In this document: positions 33,049-37,273 of the stretch, piece after piece | How the letters are laid out: the number at the start of each line of letters is the position of its first letter | Position numbering within the stretch: position 1 is the stretch's first letter | From: Streptomyces sp. GESEQ-35 | Lineage (GTDB): Bacteria > Actinomycetota > Actinomycetes > Streptomycetales > Streptomycetaceae | Length of the DNA stretch: 37,273 nucleotides | Direction of reading: 5' to 3' | NCBI RefSeq assembly: GCF_017948485.1 | Contig: NZ_JAFFSX010000047.1 | Span: 1-37,273 of the forward strand | Translations under genes and position numbers: made by a program | The notes under the pieces: generated by a model | The model's input: the letters and a program-made list of their open reading frames with translations, nothing else | Databases searched by the model: none | What the model was told of the DNA's origin: nothing

Positions 33049-33090
33049 TAGGCCCTGTGGGACTCGAACCCACAACCAATGGATGAAAAG
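33049..33090 (-). pseudogene. 3' half of a tRNA gene (probably tRNA-Lys), attachment-site remnant
   Basis: On the minus strand the segment reads CTTTTC-ATCCATTGG, a complete T arm GTGGG-TTCGAGT-CCCAC, then AGGGCCT and discriminator A: anticodon-loop 3' part through acceptor stem. The 5' half is absent; unrelated palindromic DNA precedes it. The loop remnant CTTTT-ATCC suggests Lys(TTT) with one substitution. Integrative elements using tRNA genes commonly carry such 3' halves as att cores. No integrase gene is present in the window. Confidence 0.75.
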
Positions 33091-33145
33091 TTCCGGCCGG
33101 AACGTACCACGTGGTTCCGGACGCTGACTTGCTGTCCGGAACCAC
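33091..33145. repeat. Palindrome and 12-bp inverted repeat beside tRNA fragment
   Basis: TTCCGGCCGGAA (33091-33102) is followed by GTGGTTCCGGAC (33111-33122) and its exact inverse GTCCGGAACCAC (33134-33145) with an 11-nt loop. They abut the tRNA fragment and may be recombinase arm sites or remnants of an element end. The rest of 33146-33409 shows no gene I can support. Confidence 0.65.
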
Positions 33146-33409
33146 CAGGTCAGGACAGGTTCGTAATGAGGCGCGGCCCCCGTCAGGACAGCTCCTGCCA
33201 CACCGTCCGCAGCCTGAAGGCGGTGCCGGTTCCGTACCCGCCACAAGCCCCAATCGAAGGACTTGTCCCAACACCACCGTGCGAGCCCTTGCCAGATTCG
33301 CTTCGTCACAGGCTGCCGCGCGAACGTTCCGCTGTGGCCGCTTCTCGGTGACCACACGGCTTTCTCCGACACAGAGGATCTCGGGGCGGCCACGGCGGCG
33401 GCCATGTCG

Positions 33410-33991
33410 CTATGCCGGGGCTGTCGGGATGGGTGCGCAGAGGCGGCGGGCGGCTTCGACGACGATGGCGCGGTGTTCGGCGAGCCGTTCGGGCCGGTAG
33501 GGATCGGTGCCGTCGGCGGCCGTGAGGAGATCCCGTGGCGCGAGCACCCAGCTCTGGGTGAGCCCGGTGATGAGGACGAGCAGGTCGGTCGACGGCAGCT
33601 GCCCGGCGGCCGGGTCCGCGGTCATGCGGGCCATCTTCTCGCTGTACACGTCCGCCGCATCGGGGCCCAGCTCGGGCCGCTCCAGCTGGCGCCACAGATG
33701 CATGCGCAGTGCGGCGGGGTGGCGGGTCAGGTAGTCGAACATGCGGCCCGCGTAGCCCGGCAGGTCGTCCTCGGTGAGCGGCACCGCGTCGTTCAGTTCG
33801 CTGATGACCTTGTGCAGGGCGGCGGCGAACAGGAGTTCCTTGTTCGTGTAGTACACGTAGATGGATCGCTTGTTGGCGCCCGAGACCGCGGCGATGCGGT
33901 CGATGCGGGCACCGGCGAAGCCAGAGGCACTGAACTCCTCGATCGCCGCCCGGAGGATCTTTGCGCGGGTTGCCGCGGAGTCGTAGGCCAT
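33410..33991 (-). CDS. TetR-family transcriptional repressor
   Basis: A 193-residue regulator. N-terminal HTH: TRAKILRAAIEEFSASGFAGARIDRIAAVSGANKRSIYVYYTNKELLF, the complete TetR_N signature. The C-terminal ~130 residues are the variable ligand/dimerisation domain (TetR_C-like, PAALRMHLWRQLERPE). It is divergent from an aldehyde dehydrogenase gene across a 106-bp control region with two near-identical operator-like sites, so it most likely represses itself and the dehydrogenase/SDR pair until an aldehyde or related ligand binds. Confidence 0.93.
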   Translation of the reverse strand: MAYDSAATRAKILRAAIEEFSASGFAGARIDRIAAVSGANKRSIYVYYTNKELLFAAALHKVISELNDAVPLTEDDLPGYAGRMFDYLTRHPAALRMHLWRQLERPELGPDAADVYSEKMARMTADPAAGQLPSTDLLVLITGLTQSWVLAPRDLLTAADGTDPYRPERLAEHRAIVVEAARRLCAPIPTAPA

Positions 33992-34005
33992 GACTCAAGC
34001 CTAAG

Positions 34006-34022
34006 GTAACCAACCAGTTATT
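34006..34022. promoter_or_regulatory. TetR operator copy 1
   Basis: GTAACCAACCAGTTATT, differing at two positions from the second copy 45 bp downstream. It abuts the -35 box of the dehydrogenase promoter and lies 15 nt from the tetR start. Confidence 0.75.
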
Positions 34023-34050
34023 GACAAACTCCGGACGGGGTGCCTAGATA
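34021..34050 (+). promoter_or_regulatory. Promoter of aldehyde dehydrogenase gene
   Basis: A consensus -35 TTGACA (34021-34026) and TAGATA (34045-34050) with 18-bp spacing. Transcription should start near 34057, inside the second operator. Confidence 0.7.
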
Positions 34051-34067
34051 GTAACTATCCAGTTATT
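34051..34067. promoter_or_regulatory. TetR operator copy 2
   Basis: GTAACTATCCAGTTATT, containing TAACT-N4-AGTTA palindromic arms, covers the predicted transcription start. An overlapping perfect 13-nt palindrome GATAGT-A-ACTATC begins at 34047. Confidence 0.75.
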
Positions 34068-34097
34068 TTCATTACTGGCCGTAGCGGAAGGTCTGTC

Positions 34098-35585
34098 ATG
34101 AGTACTCCCTCACCCTCCTCGCCCGTGTTCGAGCGGGACCTGTTCATCAACAACACCTGGCGTCCCGGCTCGACCGGCGAGCGCATCCCCGTCGTCGACC
34201 CCGCGACCGAGAAGGAGATCGGATCGGCCGCCGCGGCAAGCTCCGAGGACATCGACGCGGCCGTCACCGCGGCCCGCGCCGCGTTCGACTCCGGCCCCTG
34301 GCCGCGGCTGACCCTGCGCGAACGCGCCGAGATCCTCACCAAGTTCGCCGAGGAACTGGAGAAGGACGCCGACCCGGTCACCGAGGTACTGATCGCCGAG
34401 ACCGGCCTGACGGTCGGGCAGAGCCGCGGCGGGGCGCTGACCATGCCCGGCCTGCTGCGCTACTACGCCTCGCTGGCGGACGTGACGGAGCTGACCGAAC
34501 TGCGCACCGGTCTGTCGGGGGTCAGCGCCCGCATCGAGAAGCGGCCGGTGGGCGTCGTAGCGGCCATCGTCCCGTGGAACGCTCCGCTCGCACTCGCCGC
34601 GTTCAAGCTGCCGCAGGCCCTGCTGGCCGGCTGCACAGTCATAATGAAGCCGTCCGAGGACACCCCCCTCAGCGCGGGCTACTTCGCCGACGCCGCGCTG
34701 CGGGCCGGACTGCCCGCCGGTGTGCTGAACATCGTCAACGCCCTGCCCACGGGCGGCGATCACCTGGTGCGCCACCCGGGCGTCGACAAGATCACCTTCA
34801 CCGGTAGCACCGTGGTCGGCCGCCGCATCGCCGCCGCTGCCGCCGACACCCTCAAGCAGCTCACCCTCGAACTCGGCGGCAAGTCACCGGCACTCGTGCT
34901 CGACGACGCCGACCTGGACCGCATCGTCGAGACCCTCGTGCCGGGCGTCACCGGGAACAACGGCGAGAGCTGCACCAACCCCAGCAGGCTCATCGTGCCC
35001 GAGCACCGGCACGACGAGATCGTCGCCGCTCTCGCCGAGGCGTTCGCCGAACTCACCGTCGGCGATCCCCGCGACCCGGCCACCGACGTGGGCGCGATGG
35101 TCACCCGCAAGCACTACGAGCGGGTCCTGGACTACCTCGCCTCCGCGGAGAAGGACGGCGGCACCTTCGCCGTCGGCGGTGGCCGGGCCCCCGGCCACGA
35201 CGTCGGCTACTACGTCGCCCCCACGATCATCACCGGCGTCTCCCCGGACGCCAAGGTCGCCCAGGAGGAGATCTTCGGGCCCGTCCTGACCGTCCTGACC
35301 TACCGGGACGAGGAAGAGGCCGTCCGCATCGCCAACGACACCGAGTTCGGCCTGTCCGGCGCCGTCTACAGCACCGACACCGAGCGCGCCCTGCGCGTGG
35401 CCCAGCGGATCAACTCCGGCACGGTGAACCTGAACAACGGCATCACCGTCGACATCGGCGTCCCCTTCGGCGGCGTCAAGCAGTCCGGCTACGGCCGCGA
35501 ACTCGGCCCCGAGGGCCTGGACGCCTTCTTCAACACGCACGTCATCTTCATCGACGGCGAACCCCTGCGCGTGATCAACGGATAG
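34098..35585 (+). CDS. NAD(P)-dependent aldehyde dehydrogenase
   Basis: A 495-residue member of the classic ALDH superfamily. Landmarks: PWNAPLALAAFKLPQALLAGCTVIMKPSE (N161, cofactor and oxyanion region), FTGSTVVGRRI Rossmann loop, the general base E258 in LELGGKSP, catalytic C292 in NNGESCTNPSR, and the C-terminal PFGGVKQSGYGRELGPEGL. It oxidises an aldehyde to the acid using NAD(P)+. GGAAGG lies 6 nt before ATG 34098. It is under a TetR-controlled promoter and is followed, after a terminator-like hairpin, by an SDR gene; together they could oxidise an alcohol through aldehyde to acid. Substrate unknown. Confidence 0.95.
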   Translation: MSTPSPSSPVFERDLFINNTWRPGSTGERIPVVDPATEKEIGSAAAASSEDIDAAVTAARAAFDSGPWPRLTLRERAEILTKFAEELEKDADPVTEVLIAETGLTVGQSRGGALTMPGLLRYYASLADVTELTELRTGLSGVSARIEKRPVGVVAAIVPWNAPLALAAFKLPQALLAGCTVIMKPSEDTPLSAGYFADAALRAGLPAGVLNIVNALPTGGDHLVRHPGVDKITFTGSTVVGRRIAAAAADTLKQLTLELGGKSPALVLDDADLDRIVETLVPGVTGNNGESCTNPSRLIVPEHRHDEIVAALAEAFAELTVGDPRDPATDVGAMVTRKHYERVLDYLASAEKDGGTFAVGGGRAPGHDVGYYVAPTIITGVSPDAKVAQEEIFGPVLTVLTYRDEEEAVRIANDTEFGLSGAVYSTDTERALRVAQRINSGTVNLNNGITVDIGVPFGGVKQSGYGRELGPEGLDAFFNTHVIFIDGEPLRVING

Positions 35586-35598
35586 CAGTGACACGACA

Positions 35599-35638
35599 CG
35601 GCCTGGTCCGGCCCGCTACGCCGGACCGGACCAGGCCG
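35599..35638 (+). terminator. Terminator/attenuator between ALDH and SDR genes
   Basis: CGGCCTGGTCCGG (35599-35611) pairs perfectly with CCGGACCAGGCCG (35626-35638), followed by a pyrimidine tract. It begins 13 nt after the ALDH stop. It may reduce SDR expression or end the ALDH message. Confidence 0.75.
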
Positions 35639-35695
35639 TTCCCCTCCCCCTTCCCCCCTCCCACCGCGCAGACGTCACCCACCTGGACAACAGCC

Positions 35696-36637
35696 ATGCG
35701 AATCACCACTCCGTTCACGGCATCGAGCACCGCCCTGGACGTCATCGCCGGTGTCGACCTCACCGGCCGGTCGATGATCGTCACCGGTGCCTCCTCGGGC
35801 ATCGGCGTCGAAACCGCCCGCGCACTCTCGGCCGCCGGAGCTCATGTCACGCTCGCCGTCCGTGACTTGGACGCCGGACGGCGCACGGCCGACGACATTG
35901 CGGCCACCACCAGCAACGACCTCGTCGCCGTACGCGGACTCGACCTCACCGACCTGGACTCCGTCGACGCGTTCGCCGCCGGATGGAACGGCCCGCTGCA
36001 CGCACTGATCCACAACGCCGGCGTCATGGAGACGCCCCTGAAATACACCCCCTACGGCTGGGAACTCCAGTTCGCCACCAACCATCTCGGGCACTTCGCG
36101 CTGACTCTGGCCCTGCACGACGCCCTCACCGAAGCGGCGACGGCCACCGGCGAGGCACGGATCGTCGCCGTCAGCTCCAGCGGCCACGGCAGCTCGCCCG
36201 TCCGCTTCGACGACCTGTTCTTCCGCCGGCGCCCCTACGACGCCGGTCATGCCTACGGACAGTCCAAGACCGCCCAGATCCTCTTCGCCGTGGAAGCCAC
36301 CCGCCGCTGGGCCCGGCACGGCATCACCACCAACGCCCTGATGCCCGGTGGCATCTGGACCAACCTGCAACGGCACTGGGACCCGGACCGGAGAGCTCGT
36401 CTCCAGGCCACCGTCCCCGCCAAGACGCCCCAGCAGGGAGCCGCCACCAGCGTGCTTCTGGCCTCCTCCCCTCGACTCCGCGGCGTCAGCGGCCGCTACT
36501 TCGACGACTGCAACGAGGCCGAACCCGTCGAGGAGATCATCGACGGACTGCACGGGGTACGCGCATGGGCCCTCGACGAGGACGCGGCTCGGCGCATGTG
36601 GGACGTCTCGACCGCCCTCGTCGACGCAGCCCGCTGA
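35696..36637 (+). CDS. Short-chain dehydrogenase/reductase, retinol-dehydrogenase-like
   Basis: A 313-residue classical-type SDR. The NAD(P)-binding TGASSGIG is at 30-37, LALIHNAGV-type NAG at 107-109, catalytic S160/S161 region in VAVSSSGHG, and YGQSK with Y187 and K191. The length and the WELQFATNHLGHFALT segment resemble the WW-oxidoreductase/retinol-dehydrogenase-like subgroup. It interconverts an alcohol and a carbonyl. ATG 35696 is preferred; upstream in-frame codons cover the terminator hairpin. There is no strong Shine-Dalgarno. It follows the ALDH gene, suggesting a linked alcohol-aldehyde-acid route, but substrate is unknown. Confidence 0.9.
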   Translation: MRITTPFTASSTALDVIAGVDLTGRSMIVTGASSGIGVETARALSAAGAHVTLAVRDLDAGRRTADDIAATTSNDLVAVRGLDLTDLDSVDAFAAGWNGPLHALIHNAGVMETPLKYTPYGWELQFATNHLGHFALTLALHDALTEAATATGEARIVAVSSSGHGSSPVRFDDLFFRRRPYDAGHAYGQSKTAQILFAVEATRRWARHGITTNALMPGGIWTNLQRHWDPDRRARLQATVPAKTPQQGAATSVLLASSPRLRGVSGRYFDDCNEAEPVEEIIDGLHGVRAWALDEDAARRMWDVSTALVDAAR

Positions 36638-37084
36638 CGACCCCGTACACATGGCGCCCCCAAAGTCCCGGGCATTCTGACCGGCAGGTCACGAACCCCA
36701 CCGGCCGAAGACTCGAGGTAGCGCGGCAAGGTTCCGCCAGCAGAAGGTCCTGGACCCGATCCCCCCGGCTGTTCACCCGGCCGTGATCAGCGCCGCCTTG
36801 CCTGTGTCACCTGCGGAGTTCGGCCGACTGCTGCCGTGTACAGCGAAGCGCCGGTGTGCTGTGCGGCTGCGTTGCGGGCCTGTGCGTGGCGGGCTCGTGC
36901 GCTGTGTCGGCCTTGCGCTGAGGCGTTGGATGCACCAGGTCACGACTTGTGCGGGGAAGTCTGCGTCGCCCAGGGCCCGCTGATCCGCAGCCTGTTGGAG
37001 GAGTCGTCCGGGATCGTGGCCGGTTGCTTCGGCCTCGGCGAAGGCCCCGTATCTGGGGCGAGCTCGCGGACCGGCGCAACCGCC
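36638..37084. other. No gene recognised
   Basis: Ordinary GC-rich sequence with no frame that has both a plausible start and recognisable protein features. A fragment of a gene running off the contig end (for example + strand ~36950-37080) cannot be excluded. Confidence 0.5.
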
Positions 37085-37273
37085 TCCCCGCCCTCCGCCG
37101 CCCCCCCCCCCCCCCCGCCCCCCCGCCCCGCCCCCCCCCCGCCCCCCTCCCCCCCCCCCCCCCTCCCGGCCCCCCCCCCCGCCCCCCCCCCCCCCCCCCC
37201 GCCCCCCCCCCCCAGCCGGCCCCCCTTCCCGCGCGGCCCCGCCAGTGTCTCCCGCCCCTCGTTCTCCACCGCC
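37085..37273. other. C-rich low-complexity contig end
   Basis: Long runs of C with scattered G and T, similar to the left end. Probably an assembly artefact; frames through it should be ignored. Confidence 0.75.

Overview
The window is high-GC actinomycete DNA, almost certainly Streptomyces. The evidence is the GC-biased third codon positions, frequent GTG/TTG starts, several start codons placed 6-7 nt after a -10 box (leaderless mRNAs), a homologue of the S. griseus sporulation gene orf1590, and intergenic repeats typical of the genus. C-only low-complexity tracts at both ends suggest that this is a whole assembly contig.

Positions 1-9830 look like conserved chromosomal core: an orphan asparagine-synthetase-like amidotransferase homologue, the orf1590-type regulator, an L-2-hydroxyglutarate oxidase-type flavoprotein, trmB, a PrsW-type membrane protease, an M23 peptidase behind a c-di-AMP (ydaO) riboswitch, and the initiator tRNA with its terminator. 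A 44-bp tandem repeat sits just before trmB.

Positions 9885-19200 hold an alginate-lyase-family lipoprotein; a flavin-precursor module (domain-swapped RibD-like enzyme, MarR repressor, GTP cyclohydrolase II) with three matching operator palindromes; a NarL/HisKA_3 two-component pair divergent from an AraC regulator; and an ArsR-like regulator divergent from an MFS pump with a perfect operator palindrome between them.

Positions 19224-25700 are accessory: a catalase-fold protein lacking the expected distal histidine, in operon with an acyl-CoA-dehydrogenase-like flavoprotein and divergent from an AraC regulator; then an acyl desaturase, two DUF5994 paralogues and two small conserved-type proteins.

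Positions 25770-33150 are the most interesting part. Two related, same-orientation composite repeats bracket a 1643-aa secreted polymorphic toxin and a downstream protein built of two tandem copies of one domain, the likely immunity protein. The right-hand repeat abuts the 3' half of a tRNA gene. The toxin has an export signal, a ricin-B lectin, a ~640-residue Ala-rich helical stalk, a HINT autoprocessing domain and a CdiA-CT RNase A-like tip. It is preceded by a well-translated 27-codon leader ORF with a Cys-Cys-Arg-Cys cluster running into a perfect hairpin, an attenuator-like layout. Another perfect 17-bp hairpin separates toxin from immunity gene.

Positions 33410-36640 carry a TetR regulator divergent from an aldehyde dehydrogenase and an SDR, with two near-identical operator sites around a good TTGACA/TAGATA promoter. 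Nothing convincing is coded after 36640.
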